Part shown: in pieces, positions 11,336 through 22,919 of the stretch
Numbering within the stretch: the stretch's first letter is position 1
How the letters are laid out: every line of letters begins with the position of its first letter
Assembly (NCBI RefSeq): GCF_037042905.1
Contig: NC_087252.1
Span: 3,719,501 to 3,783,500 of the forward strand
Source of the DNA: Lytechinus pictus
Lineage: Eukaryota > Echinodermata > Echinoidea > Temnopleuroida > Toxopneustidae
Length of the DNA stretch: 64,000 bases
Reading direction: 5' to 3'
The notes under the pieces: model-generated
Seen by the model: only the letters and a program-made list of their open reading frames with translations
Told to the model about the DNA's origin: nothing
Databases searched by the model: none
Made by a program: the position numbers and the translations under genes

Positions 11336-11472
11336 GCAGGGTTAAGGAGGACGCATGGGATTCATCTAAAACTCCACGTTTGACAGTTTTTCTTCAAATT
11401 GTTGAGTGTGGGAGCATCATCTGGGGAAGCTTATTGTATCTGTTTATTACTCCTTGATTATAGTCACTGCAT

Positions 11473-11560
11473 GTCGGATCCGGGGGGGGGGGGGGGGCAC
11501 AGCCGGCCCGTGCCCCGCCCCCCCCCCCTTTGAGAGGCACAATTAAAAATTTTAATTTAC
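11473..11560. mobile_element. truncated relative of the C-rich hAT MITE
   Basis: Contains ggatccgggggg, a G17 run, cccgtgccccg, a C-run and cctttgagaggcacaatta, which align with the left half of the element at 11134. The right terminus was not found. Confidence 0.6.
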
Positions 11561-12119
11561 ACTTTCAATACTAGAAGTCAATAGGCCTATATTAATTATT
11601 TGCTATTTTATCCCCCACTGCTGTGAACGGACGTACGCCACTAAAATGTACAATTTAAAGCAGACGCAATATTGTAAATTATGATTTTACATTGTAATAG
11701 GCGCTAGAATTTCCTTTGAATTATATTTTTTATCCTCCAAAAAATGTAACAGTGATATGAATTTCAGATTGTTCAAGGAAATTTTACTAATATTGGAAAT
11801 ACTTATAGAAAGAGCAAATGATAAGAAAAAAAATAATTGACCCCCATAAAGTGCACTGCATGTATTGAGTGGAAGGTATGGCACGCCAAATGATGCACAT
11901 GCGATGAGAACATGAGACACTAAGAGCTTTCCATATAAAACTCGGAGAATTCGCAAGAATTTTGCAACTGACTGTTCAGATTTCCGAAGTCCTCTGCTTT
12001 TTTTGGTGAGTTTTGGTGCTGAAATATTCGCTTCTTTATCAAGAGGGTGAGGGGTTTAAAAATACATGTTCATATTCCTTTTCTGAAAAGGTGTCAGTCA
12101 GCGTGGAAGCACAACAACA

Positions 12120-12300
12120 AAGCTGAGTGACTAGTGAGTAGTATCCCAGACGAAAAGCCGCCAGGCAGGCGGGTGGCGCATTGGAGGAGAGCAAGCCCAG
12201 GCGCGCAGCCCGAGGCCGAGCCCCTGCGGTAATTCGGGCTGTCGCGATCCCCAGTCAAGATCAAGCCAGGCGCTAGCTAGACAGGAATAACCGTCGTTTC
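12120..12300. promoter_or_regulatory. CpG/GC-rich island, possible distal 5' exon or promoter of zinc-finger gene 1
   Basis: A 180-bp GC-rich, CpG-containing segment in otherwise AT-rich DNA, about 5.4 kb upstream of coding exon 1 of gene 1. That exon begins just after an acceptor, implying a non-coding upstream exon. The assignment is by position only. It could equally be repeat-derived. Confidence 0.25.
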
Positions 12301-13044
12301 TGGGGATTTATTCAACAATTTCTGACATTTTACTGTAATCCCCATTTACCGACGGTAGGGTGTACGTGTGGGCTCGCATGTGTTCTCATTCCCTCCCTTT
12401 GGCTTTTGTCAATTCACAGTCCAAAGTTTGATGTAATTTTACAGTACACATCGAATTTAAATTACAATCTAAGGTCATGTATAAACAACAAACTTTTAAA
12501 ACTTTATATCTCAATGTTTAAATACTTTAAACGATATAGATGAAAAAGGCATGAAAAATATACTTTACCGATGTTTAATTGGGTTGAACACGATAAAAAT
12601 TGTCAAAATGGCAGCCAAACTATAAAATATTTACAAACGAACGTCAACAATCACGAATGTAATATTGATATTGCTTTCGATATTATACGATCTGCTCCAT
12701 ATGCGAACGAAACCGAAGATAAACGATACTAGTTATACTAGTACTAGTACTAGTAATCGCGATATATCGATTCGAGACATTAAGTTAATAACGATAATGA
12801 CGTCATTCAAGATGGCAACTTGCAAGAAAAACCGTCAGGTCAGGTGAAAATGTCTTAGATGACAGATTTCTCAATCATCCAGAGGATTTTTTTCAATAAC
12901 TCCGGCCCAAGGTATGCAATTACTTAAGTTATTTATATTTACCTGATAATGGAAACCATGAAACTTTCAATTTTGCTTAAAAAACAGTTTTAAATCGCGA
13001 TCTATAAAACGCTAGTTCACTATACGTTGGCTGTAGGTACGGGG

Positions 13045-13130
13045 CCCCATCCCCTTCAGTCTATGTATGGTGAGTGGAGCCAACGTAGTTCAGCGGAACA
13101 ACCAAAATACAGAGACTGAAGCTTTGGGTC
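13045..13130 (-). repeat. hairpin MITE-like repeat, copy 2
   Basis: Reverse complement resembles 8030-8126 (aaagcttcagtctctgtatt, gttgttccgctgaact, ggctccactca). Confidence 0.6.
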
Positions 13131-13383
13131 TAGGCGCTAGCTACCTCGAGCGAAGTTCGTGCAGGCTCCACTCCGCTTCACTACGCTCCACCTACCCGAA
13201 CTTGAGACGGTGAACTCGATCGGATATTCTGACTTAGGGAATCTGAGTGACAAAGGTGGGATTTTATGGGGGGGGGAAAAAAATCCATGCAACATCACAA
13301 TCTTTAATTTAAAAACAAGACTGCCAAGAGAGGCAGCGTAGTAGTACTAGTAGTATAGTGAGTGATTGTATTACCGACCGGCC

Positions 13384-13824
13384 TTGTATTACCGAACGCG
13401 CGCATCATACGCATCAGAAAATAATTTCATACGCTCGAAATTTTGCAACATCCTTCCAAAGAGAACTTGAATAGAAAGATGATGAAAAATGGTAAAAAAC
13501 ACATTTTCAAAGTCTTAATATTCTAAAAATAATAAAATATGGTCAAAATAGCTCATCAGTGATTTTGTTGTTTTCTCAACTTTTCCCATAGAAAACACAC
13601 GTTCGGTAATACGATACCTTTTTCAAGTGACCAAAATATTTCACATGCGAAGAGGGGTCCGATTGGAAGCTAATATCGTAAAAAGGAAAAACGATTTCGG
13701 CAAAATTTTTACATATTTATATTTTGTAGGTAATTGTGTATTTATGGTGAAAGTTTGGTGAATTTTATGAGAATAATGTGTTTGATATGATTGAATTCAT
13801 GAAAAGTGTTCGGTAATACGATCC
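13384..13824. mobile_element. MITE with ATTACCGAAC inverted termini
   Basis: The left end reads TTGTATTACCGAACGCG and the right end GTGTTCGGTAATACGATCC, which are inverted. An extra inner copy (cgttcggtaatacgatacc) lies near 13600. About 440 bp, AT-rich inside, no coding capacity. The precise boundary and target duplication are unclear. Confidence 0.6.
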
Positions 13825-13835
13825 ACTACTAGTAG

Positions 13836-14150
13836 CTCAGTCAGTTAGAGCGCATGTTTCGGATCTCAACGTGAGGGGTTTGAGTCCCGCTCATGCCGAA
13901 ACGCGTCTAACAAAAAAGTCTGATGCTATATCGTTGTGTGTTAGCGTGCCTCACCACTGTATTCAGTGCAGGTGTGAATACAGTTGGAAAAACACTCCGT
14001 CCATCGGAAAGGACGCAAATGTTGGTCCCGTGTATAGGAGAGGTACAACCTATGCACGTTAAAACCAATACACTATTCGTCAAAGAGTAGGGTGTTCACC
14101 CGGTGTATTGCACCTGCTGGTCCCGGCAAAATCCAGGTCAAGTACCCGAT
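13836..14150 (+). mobile_element. tRNA-derived SINE, family 2
   Basis: The head has an A box (TAGCTCAGTCAG) and a B box (GGTTTGAGTCC). The body includes cgtccatcggaaaggacg and ends in the ccggtgtattgcacctgct area. The head does not fold as an intact tRNA. Confidence 0.7.
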
Positions 14151-14439
14151 GCGTTTGTGCCCATGAGGGCCCTGCATTGTATAGATCCAGAATTAAAATT
14201 AATATTCTTACTTTACACAAAGTTTCACTTTTCCATGCTTCTATCAGTCTCAAAATTGGTGATTTAGAAATTACAGCCAACATGAAGTTCCTCACACGTA
14301 TAAATAATTCGCTGCCGATATCAAAACATCGCATGCGCGAGGGTCCGAGTTCGACCGGACCTGGTACCTCGCGAATATATATCGCATCCGCACGTCATCT
14401 CGTACTAGTCCACTATGTGGACGTACATTTCTAAAAGTG

Positions 14440-14661
14440 CTCACTAGTATGTGAAAAGTTCCACACATACACAAGCAACCAATGCATGGCTACACAATGA
14501 CACATGGTAACGCCACACATACATGTAATCTATCACAAATTGAAACCAGTAAGATTTAGGCGTGATCATTGACACAAAGCTTTATAGTTTTGACCAACAT
14601 TTTCAGGCAAAGATAAATAAAGCCAATAGTTTAATGAATCTGATAAGAACATTTGTTTATC
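14440..14661 (+). pseudogene. LINE RT C-terminal fragment (plus-strand copy)
   Basis: From about 14555 the frame reads LGVIIDTKLYSFDQHFQAK then INKANSLMNLIRTFVYL, a conserved stretch after the RT palm in many LINEs. The block matches 16740-16955 in reverse orientation. It stops abruptly where a SINE begins at 14662. Confidence 0.7.
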
Positions 14662-14900
14662 TACGTGGAAGCGTCGTGGTGTAGCGGTTCTGACTCTCGC
14701 CTTGTAATCAGAGGGTCGTGTGTTCGAATCCCACCATGGCCTAGCGTCTTTTAGCAAGGCGTTAATCCACACTTTGCCACTCTCCACCCAGGTGTTAAAT
14801 GGGTACCCGGTAGGATGTGAAAGCCTTTATGTAGTATGCCTAGGAATTGAGTCTTGGAACTCTTGTTGGAATGCTCCCCAGGGCATTTAAAGGTCAATGA
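14662..14900 (+). mobile_element. tRNA-derived SINE, family 3 (inserted in LINE fragment)
   Basis: The head has GTGGTGTAGCGG (A box) and GTTCGAATCCC (B box) with an anticodon-like loop CTTGTAA. The body has ggtgttaaatgggtacccgg and ggaatgctccccagggca. A second copy, inverted, lies at 56178-56540. It interrupts the LINE homology. Confidence 0.8.
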
Positions 14901-15190
14901 ACTCTGGCCGTGTTGGGAGTATGTGTTGAATGGGCATCATAACTAAGGAAGTTTATGGATCTAGCTCATGAAACATCGACATAAGGATAATCAAGTATGA
15001 ATGATTGTTTTGTCTTAGTTTACATGATCATGGTCAAAGGTCATTTTGGGTCAATGGGCGTAATATTTTATTATCATATTAGTGTTTTCTTCTGTGAATA
15101 ATATTCATTAGCTATTTTCAAAGGAAGCACTGCTGCTATATCGCATTGCGTAATGCAGGCGAGACTGCCAGAGGCGTTCCACTTGTTTAT
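14883..15190 (+). repeat. fragment of the GTCTCGCC / DR1-containing repeat element
   Basis: Carries one 162-bp-type monomer (ataactaaggaagtttatgg ... atggtcaaaggtcattttgg) and the full right end (actgctgctatatcgcattg, aatgcaggcgagactgccag, aggcgttccacttg) found also at 29940-30008 and 41430-41527. The left end is missing. Confidence 0.75.
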
Positions 15191-15540
15191 TGTTTGAATT
15201 ATACAATATTTCAATTTTTACAGAATTGACAATAAGGACCAGTTTTACTGAACCATAAAATGTTGGAACAATTGTAATTCCCTATGTTCATAAAGAACAA
15301 AAACTTATTTCACCTTCCAATGAGGAGAAAATTAACATGTTTCATATTTCATATAATAGAATACAAAAGAAATAGTGAGTGAGTGACGTCATCAGTCCCC
15401 TTGTTTGCATCCCGACCATCATGACCATGATATGCATATAACTTGTGAAATTTAACAAAACATTAAAATGTCATAACTTTCCTATTTTACATCCGATTTT
15501 GATGAAATGTTCAGTGTTAATAATATGCTTCTTGACTGAC

Positions 15541-15740
15541 TGACTTTATATGTGCATAGGACGGTGTGTCCCTTCGCTCTCCTACAGGTGATCCTTTTCC
15601 ATTCAGTTCTACCCTGGGCTAGGTCTTCAGCATCCAGTAGAGGAGCCCCACATCACTTCTGACTCGGTCCCTCCATCTGGAAGGGGGACGTCCTGGTGGT
15701 CTCCACTTGTCAAAGTCATTTCTGTACGCCTGAACTGGAA
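15541..15740 (-). pseudogene. LINE RT C-terminal fragment (GRP-xxRWRDRV type)
   Basis: Minus-strand translation contains WRPPGRPPSRWRDRVRSDVG, a motif common at the C-terminus of several non-LTR retrotransposon polymerases. A stop and other damage follow. Confidence 0.5.
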
Positions 15741-16504
15741 AGCGGTTTTGTGACATACGGCATACATGTATGTGCACAAACCACCTCAGGCGTTTTTTGT
15801 AGCTTCCTCACATTTTGTGATTTTTGTTTTTATGCTTCTTTAATTTTTTCTCTATTCAAATTAACTTTTTGTTGGGGTGGACTTGTCCTTTAATTTCCTA
15901 TTATGAAAGTTGCCGCGCATACGCATAGATCTATATAGGACCACTCATCCAGGAATGAGGTTATATAGCCAATATTGAATTATTGATAATAGTATAAGTT
16001 ACAACAAACAACCTTCCCTAGTTGGAAAACAAGTCATTTCTCATGAGGTTTAAATGTAATATGTATGAATCTAAGAATGGCTTTTTCGTGTGGAAGGGTT
16101 GAGTACCGGTAGATAAAAAACACCTTTTAGGTGATTTAAAGGATGATTATTCTTGAAAATATGCCGAAAATCCATGTTTTTTGCATTTACATTAGAAACG
16201 TTTAGTTTTCGTGGATTTCTGTCTAAATTCTATCACCATCATTTTCTAACTTAAGCTTTAAGTTGATATTAGATTTAGCTGCCTGTTTTTCTGTTAGATC
16301 CGATTTTGCTTGACATATCGCCCCAAAATACGGTCATTTTTATACCACGCAGTTGTCATATTGTGCACCGTATGGGGGTGCGCATTCATGATCATTCATT
16401 GACAGTGACAGATCTTGGGATAAACCTTTTTTTTATCATGACCTCTGGTAGGCCCATGCACCTGATCCAAATCTGGCACTACCTCCTGGTCGTATCTATG
16501 AAAT

Positions 16505-16955
16505 AACTTTTAAGTTTCAATCGTATCCCCTCGCGCACATCAGTATGTCAATGTCCTCCGGAGTTTTAAGTTGAATCAATCTTTGTTCATATGGAAGTTT
16601 TTTTAACTCAGGTACCAATTTAGTGGCCCTTCTTTCAGTTCTTTGTACATTTTCTAGTGCATGAATATGTTTTTCAAGTAAGGACTCCATATGGCAAGTG
16701 TGGTCTGATCAAGGCTTTTACCTGGTATATATAGTAAAAAGTTCTCCTTGTATAGATAAACAAATGTTCTTATCAGATTCATTAAACTATTGGCTTTATT
16801 TATCTTTGCCTGAAAATGTTGGTAAAAACTAAGCTTTGTGTGAATGATCACACCTAAATCTTACTGGTTTCAATTTGTGATAGATTACATGTATGTGTGG
16901 CGTTACCATGTGTCATTGTTTAATCATGCACTGGTTGCTTCACATACTATTATTT
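16505..16955 (-). pseudogene. LINE RT C-terminal fragment (minus-strand copy)
   Basis: The minus-strand frame 16654-16851 reads HTKLSFYQHFQAKINKANS and NLIRTFVYLYK, then after a one-base shift LLEKHIHALENVQRTERRAT and LVPELKKLPYEQR. These fit the segment after the RT palm of Jockey/CR1-like LINEs. The 16740-16955 part is an inverted duplicate of 14440-14661. Truncated and frameshifted. Confidence 0.7.
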
Positions 16956-16989
16956 AATTGTAGACTCAATCCAACAAAGGAAAAGAGAT

Positions 16990-17419
16990 CCATATGCACC
17001 CCCACCAAAAGTAACTAAAGATTGTCGAGACTTCCGGTTCGTTCACTTCAGATTTTTCTATTGAATATTTAGTGTTGCTTTATGTACCTTGTTTGGGACT
17101 CGAACTCATCTCGTTATGACTGCAGTCAAGACCTCTTCCCTCTGTGCTACATGTAGCGTGAAGCGCTGATACCGGAAGAGGGTTTTTAGTGATTATGAGA
17201 CAACAGTTTGACTATTCTAAATTCACAGACCCTTTTAATACTGACTATTAAACCGATGTATATGGACAATTACACGCACTCGATCCTGCTAAAAAATTGA
17301 CTGAATAAACCATATCTTGGTATGTATTTCCACTTTCCCGTCATATATATTTGGGCTAGATATAACATTTTGAACCTTTTCCATATTTTTATTTTCAATT
17401 TTAGTGGGGGTGCATATGG
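16990..17419. mobile_element. MITE with CCATATGCACCCCCAC inverted ends, tRNA-like insert
   Basis: CCATATGCACCCCCAC starts at 16990 and its reverse complement GTGGGGGTGCATATGG ends at 17419. Inside, minus strand about 17095-17158, is a tRNA-like A box (GTAGCACAGAGGG) and B box (GAGTTCGAGTCCC), so a SINE head is nested or captured. Confidence 0.55.
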
Positions 17420-17606
17420 AACTCTTGCCCAAACAAAGTAACTACCATGTACAGTGTAGATGGCATTATGCCTGTTGGATCAAGTGAAAACAGACCTACT
17501 CTGCTGCGTTGACAATGCTCCTTTCTTGAACAAAGTTTCACCATCGGTCATCAAGTTAGTTGGGTATTTTTATCACACTGAAGTGTTAATTCTGCTTCTC
17601 CCTCAG

Positions 17607-17837
17607 ACACATGTACAAGATTTGAAAGATGGGGAAGAAAAAGAGAGGACCAGGGTCGTTAAATCTAACAGTTGGAACAAAGAAAGGGACGCTGCGTATA
17701 GCCCCTTGTATCATGATAAGAGATGGAGGCAGGTATCGGATATGGGTCAGCGAGGCAACAATGAAAGGTCTTCTTGAGATTCAGAGTCAACTCTTGTTGA
17801 GTTCATATGATGAGGTCCTGAGCGTACTGCTTGCAAG
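17607..17837 (+). CDS. zinc-finger gene 1, coding exon 1 (helical N-terminal module)
   Basis: The exon starts after a good acceptor (ttctgcttctccctcag, ending 17606). It has 22 nt of 5' UTR and an ATG at 17629, with an in-frame TGA at 17623, so the start is well fixed. It ends at 17837 (gcaag|gttagt) in phase 2. The 69-residue product begins MGKKKRGPGS (basic) and continues to RYRIWVSEATMKGLLEIQSQ and SYDEVLSVLLA. This resembles by eye the first exon of gene 2 (RIRIS-AT ... L-L ... LL) and probably forms a short helical module. The acceptor implies a non-coding upstream exon. Function unknown; nuclear by association with zinc fingers. Confidence 0.75.
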
Positions 17838-19111
17838 GTTAGTGCAATATTCTAGATTTCTTATTTAATTTTCAAACTAATCAATTCACACACTCCAAGA
17901 AATCTAAACAAATGCCACCAATGTGTGTTTATAGGCATAAAGAAAAGAATCAATTCTGTCGATATTCAAAAGATTGGAAGAGTGATTTTGATATGTTGAT
18001 ATTTTGGGAGCCATGCAAAAAATCATTCAGAATCAAGACAAGGATTGTAAATATCAGATTATAGCAGATCATGATATGATACATTTATCAGACAAAACAT
18101 TGAATTCTGTCTTTCAATATGGCATTCTTGTGACATTTTGGAGGGATATCTTACTTTAAGTAAAGTGTTATTTTTTAAAGAAAAATTTCCCCTGATTTTC
18201 CTTCTTCCCATACAGTTATAAAGAGGTACTAGGCAGAAGGCACAATGCTCAAAGTGAGAGGCTGAATGATTGGTGCTGGAACAGGTATATATACAGTTTG
18301 TATCAGGGAAACTGGTTTTTTTTTTCATGGTGTACATTTTGAGCTGACGAGCCCAATTTTTAGCAACATTACAACAGTTTACAGTGAACCCTATGTGAAT
18401 ATCAAGGGCTCTATTAGTTTCCAAGGGCTCTATAGAACATTGCGCGGGCACCCGGTGTAATTTTACCCCTGATTTGTATGACTTTATTGGTCTTATTTTT
18501 TGTGCATTACATATTTGGGTTGTCTATATCTGTTTGTGCTGTATTCATTATTATGATAACTACAATTGTGGTAATTGTACATTTAAATTGCGCAATTCCT
18601 ATATTTACTGAGCTGCTCATTACAATACTTTACAAATAAGTTTACGATAAGTTTACAAAGAGTATGAATAAGTTATAATTACAGGAAAAAGGGAAGTCTA
18701 CTGTCTTTACAAATTATATAACCAAAAGTGATTTATTTGTTGAAACTCTTGAAAAAGGTAGGTTTTTAGTTTAGTGTTGAACAAGGTAATAGATAATGCG
18801 TTCTGTAGAACCGAACCTGTTCCTTTGACAGATAATCTTTATCTATGCGTTGATTATGATCTGATGTGATTTTCGAGTCACAAAGGCATATGTACATTGC
18901 ATGGCTCATTTCCAGAATAACTTACATTGTAGAAGCAATTGAATAACTGGAATGACAAACTTTATTCACGAATGCACATTTCATTGACTATCTGATGAGA
19001 TCTTTCAGGGTTTTGACAATTTTAGAGTTAAGTTTGCAATACCTCATCTGTCAAAACTGACTTTAGTTGTGATCTACCTTTCAACTGTTGATTTGTTCCT
19101 ATATAATGCAG

Positions 19112-19219
19112 CCCAGTGCAACGAACAGACTCCTGCGAACAATCTTCAAGTAGTACTATGCAATCAGCAACATCAGTCACGGTCCACAGAGAGAAATCCA
19201 GTAAACCGGCTTCATTAGG
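19112..19219 (+). CDS. zinc-finger gene 1, coding exon 2
   Basis: 108 nt between acceptor tataatgcag (ending 19111) and donor TTAGG|gtagga. It completes the AGC codon split by the previous intron and is open throughout: SPVQRTDSCEQSSSSTMQSA then TSVTVHREKSSKPASLG. Ser-rich, likely disordered linker. It ends in phase 2, matching the next exon. Too short for an ORF search. Support comes from phase continuity at both junctions. Confidence 0.7.
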
Positions 19220-19664
19220 GTAGGAAATAATTCTGATTTTCAAGCCTGAAATTTTTGTTTCAACTTTGGGGGTAATTACTGAATTTTTTGGGCCAATTCT
19301 TTAATTTCCAAGGCTATTTTTTCCCTGCACAACAAACAATTATCATAGATGCCATTATTTAGAATATTGATTTTTTTGTAATATTACAAATTCTTGATTC
19401 TTACTGTGTCATAGCTTTTAGCATGTTTTGTAGCAAGTTCTCTGCAGACCTGTCCTAAGAGGAGGGACAACTTGAGGCTGCTTTATATAGCTGTTTGAAA
19501 GTATAACTTTATGAATGACTGACGACCCTTTCTTGTTTTTTATGAAGTATCCTTCAGCTGAATTAGCATCCAGAAACATATTGCAGTCATGCATGCATAA
19601 TCTTGAGTATGTCCATCAGTGTGGAAATCTCACATTTCTTGTCATTGTATATTCCCTTCAATAG

Positions 19665-20254
19665 AATCATTGGTAACCAGAAGGCCACTTCCAAGAGAGA
19701 GCAACAGCTATGTGAGACCTACAGCATTGTGAAGGAAGAGTATGTGGAAGACACTTTGACAGAACAGGACCCCTTGCAGGAAGGAAAGTCAGGAGACCGT
19801 AGGACAGAGAGCGAAAGAACTCTCCAGAAGTCTGGACAACCAAGAGGACCCCAAGGGTTTTTCTTGAAGCATGGTAATCTGGAAGATAGACGGACACCCT
19901 TGCTAGAAGACAAGTCAGGAGACTGTAGGACTGAGAGGGAAAGAACTCTTCAGATGTCTGAGAATCCAATAGGAACATGCGAGACTTCCTTGGATCGGGA
20001 AAGTAGACTGACAGGAGAAAGTAGGTCTACGGTACTATCAACGCAAGATCAGCAAGAAGAAGAGTCAGAAGATGACTTGTCCTATGCAGATGATGATATT
20101 AGTGATGATGGCAATAATAACCACAAGAACCTAGTGCATCCATCAGATGAAGGGGACTCAAGGTCCTCCACGTACTTGATGAAGAAAGAACCTGAGGACG
20201 ATGGTAGTTCCGGTGGTGGAAGAGCCAATGAAACACCATCCTGCAGCCAACAAG
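19665..20254 (+). CDS. zinc-finger gene 1, coding exon 3 (acidic linker)
   Basis: The acceptor cccttcaatag ends at 19664 and the donor CAACAAG|gtttgt at 20254, leaving phase 1. It is open with no stop. The product is charged and low-complexity, with a duplicated motif (KSGDRRTESERTLQKS and KSGDCRTERERTLQMS), an acidic patch (EEESEDDLSYADDDISDD) and near its end LMKKEPEDDG then PSCSQQG. The KKEP motif fits a possible SUMO-acceptor consensus and recurs in gene 2. Exons 1-3 sum to 907 nt (302 codons plus 1), which keeps frame with both zinc-finger exons downstream. Confidence 0.8.
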
Positions 20255-20411
20255 GTTTGTTCTCATTGTCAATTGTCGTAACAAGGCATGTTCACACCTG
20301 CCTGATCACAAAAACTTAGTATTTTGTAATCGCGGTAGATTTCTGATTAAAATCTCTCAATTTCCAGATACCCAACTGGAGAAAGGGTTACAATCAAGCG
20401 CAACTTTGTAA

Positions 20412-20712
20412 TATGTGACTCGTCATACCGAAATGAGAGACAACTCGGAATTTTTCAAATCCAAGTTTGTAGTGATTATTGTTCTCCGTTTCTTTACCTC
20501 TAATTTGATATATCACTCGACCCTTTAGAGTAAATAATAGTGGAGATATTAGCCTTAGAATGCAAGAAGAATTGGGCTTTTGAAAATAAAAATCAAGAGA
20601 AAAACGCCTTCGAAGTTTGACTTCCGTTTTGAATCCGCTCCATGAAAAAATCTATTTTGCCACCGCCGAGCTAACAAAAATGTCCTAGCAACCGCTTGCC
20701 AAAGAAGCCGAA
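20412..20712 (-). repeat. left arm of a large inverted repeat pair
   Basis: The reverse complement begins near actcgtcataccgaaatgag and shares ggttgctagg, aaaattccgagttgtctctc and tcatttcggtatga with 23688-23972. Arms are ~300 bp and diverged, 3 kb apart, within intron 3 of gene 1. Confidence 0.55.
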
Positions 20713-21535
20713 ACGATTGACCAATGAGGAGGCTGCATTTGGAACAATAGTGAACTTGCAGGTCAAGCGCGACTACAAGACGAAACAAAGTAAATGTTCT
20801 GGTTCGATATGTCAATCCACTGATCTTCTATACAGATCAGTGTAATAGCTCCATAGTTATACTGGGGTCTTATAATTATATTCGTGAAATAAATAATTGT
20901 CATGATCTCCCTTTTTAGTGAAATAAAAGGCAGGGAGAAAAGGTCGGACCTAAAACCAGTGAGGAGGGAGTATACCAATGATTTTCATTGTATCATCGTC
21001 TTGTTTAATAATAATAACAATTTCATATACCGCAAATTGCCTCTAAGCGGTTGTTTGAATGTCGATCGCGTTTACTCTCACACGTAATCTATCAAGCGAG
21101 TCATTATGACCTAAACTTTAACCGCATGTTCTAATAAAAAGAACTATCCGTTGTAAAATGGTAAGATAAGCCTTCAAAATATTTCAATTTGAACCTTATC
21201 TTTATACGAAAGGCTTGCGTGATCATGTTTTATGAATGCTTATGTTAGATTGAGGCAGTGAGAACAAAAAACGTGAATAATTTGCTCAATATCGTCTATT
21301 ATCGATCTTTTTTTTTTTTGGGGGGGGGGTATAATTATTTACAGCATTGGAATGATTCAAAATCAGTATGAAAAAAAAACAAAGATATATTAATGAAACA
21401 AAAGTTATAGAGATTCTAAAACTGATTCCGGAAAAAAAAAAATGGCATAAACGTCTTAACAAAAAGAGCGAGGAGGTACCCTGAGTAAAATCCCGCCACA
21501 ATTATTTCCAACAAAGGATAGATTAGGAGTTAAGA

Positions 21536-21668
21536 TTTTTTTAAACTAACAAGTGCACACCTAGTTACCAAGAATGCATACAACATTCCATTTATTTGAA
21601 TGCAGGATAAACCCCGGGCTTCCTATGTATAGTCAGGCACATTGGACCACTCGGCCACGACACCTCCA
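21536..21668 (-). mobile_element. tRNA-derived SINE, family 4 (inverted partner, internally deleted)
   Basis: The minus strand reads gtcgtggccgagtggtccaa ... gcccggggtttatcctgcat, tcaaataaatggaat, ggtgtgcacttgtta. It matches the plus-strand copy at 21715-21905, but the region after the B box is deleted. Confidence 0.75.
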
Positions 21669-21714
21669 CGAATGCTGATTTTCGGATCGATATCAAGCAC
21701 AAACAATATTTTGG

Positions 21715-21905
21715 TTGTGCCGTGGCCGAGTGGTCAAAGGCGCCTGGCTATACATAAAAAGTCCGGGGTTCGATCCCCGGCCGCGGCATGCACCTATGCC
21801 TGTGAGCAAGGCATTTAATGTGCAATGCTATTTTATCCTGCTTTCAAATAAATGGAAATTCTATAGGCATTATTGGTAGCTTGGTGTGCACTTGTTTAAA
21901 AAAAT
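21715..21905 (+). mobile_element. tRNA-derived SINE, family 4, well-preserved head
   Basis: The head at 21718-21788 has a perfect 7-bp acceptor pairing (GCCGTGG with CCGCGGC, one G-T pair), an A box (TGGCCGAGTGG) and a perfect T-arm around GGTTCGATCC. The anticodon arm (ctggctatacataaaaag) does not pair, and the head runs into a SINE body, so I call it a SINE and not a tRNA gene. Confidence 0.75.
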
Positions 21906-22054
21906 ATATATATTCTAACGCAGTAATACAGATTAAGAATCAGAAGATTGTTGCAAATGCCTTGTGCAACAATGATGTCTTTGTAAGATTGAATGATTAA
22001 AGAAAGAACAATAAAAGCTGGTCGATATTTTTTCACATGTGTTCACTCTCAAAC

Positions 22055-22880
22055 ATATAAAGAGGATAAAAAAAATAAGACGAAGAATGGAGGAAAAATA
22101 CGGTGGGCGTGGGCAGGAAAGAGGAAGAAGAAAGAACGGCTGTGAAAAAAAATAGAAGATCGAATGGGGAGAAGAATGAATAATACAGAACAACAAAAGA
22201 AATAAGAGGAAAAAGGATGAGGAATAAGATGGTGGGGTGAGCAAGAGAGAGGAATAAGAAGGAAAAAAGGGGGAAGGAATGAGGTTAAAAAATATTGAGA
22301 GCAGATCGACGGGGGAGAAGAAAAAGATATGGAGGGGGAGAGGAATAAGATGGTGGGAATGGGCAGGGGAGAGGAAGAAGGAAAACATAAATATATAAAG
22401 AGGAACGAAAGAAAAAAAGAGGAATAAGGCGGTGGGTGAGGGAGGGAGAAAACAAAGAAGGAAAAAAGAAAGAAAACCGGCAAAAAGAGAGAAGATCGAA
22501 GGGTGAGAAGAACGAAAAACAGAATTATGTAAATAGAAACGAAAACAAGAAGAAAAGGGGAAAAATTAAAAAAAAAGTGGAGGGTGAAAAAAGGCAAGAC
22601 AGAAGAAGGAAAGGAGGGGGAAAAATCGGCAGAGAAAAAAAAAAGATCGAAAGTGAAGAAAGAAAAACAGATTAGGAGGAACGAAAGAATTAAAGAAGTG
22701 AAAGGGGATGAGATAGAATAGGGGAGGGGGTTAGAGAGAGGAGACCGAATGACCTGAATAAGAAGAGCGAACGAAAAGGGGGAGAGAGGAAGAAAGGAAG
22801 AAATAAAACACAAGAAAGACGAAAGAAGTAGGTAAGAGAATAAGAGAGAGGGAAAGAGAGAATAGATCTGGACACAGTCG
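22055..22880. repeat. ~820-bp purine-rich tract (GGAAGA / GAAAAA)
   Basis: The plus strand is nearly all A/G with sparse single pyrimidines. Blocks such as aggaataagatggtggg and agagaggaagaag recur. The long frames read on either strand here are compositional artefacts. Confidence 0.9.
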
Positions 22881-22919
22881 AATGGAACAACATGACAATG
22901 ACTTTTATAAAATGTTTAT

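Noticed and set aside
19028-19243. 71-aa minus-strand frame
   Set aside because: Antisense to gene 1 exon 2, which is supported by both splice junctions.
21718-21788. tRNA gene with good acceptor and T arms
   Set aside because: The anticodon arm does not pair, and an inverted relative shares the downstream body, so it is a SINE head.
22049-22893. Minus-strand frames of 254 and 151 aa rich in Ser, Phe and Leu
   Set aside because: Products of the purine tract composition. No conserved features, and frames overlap on both strands.
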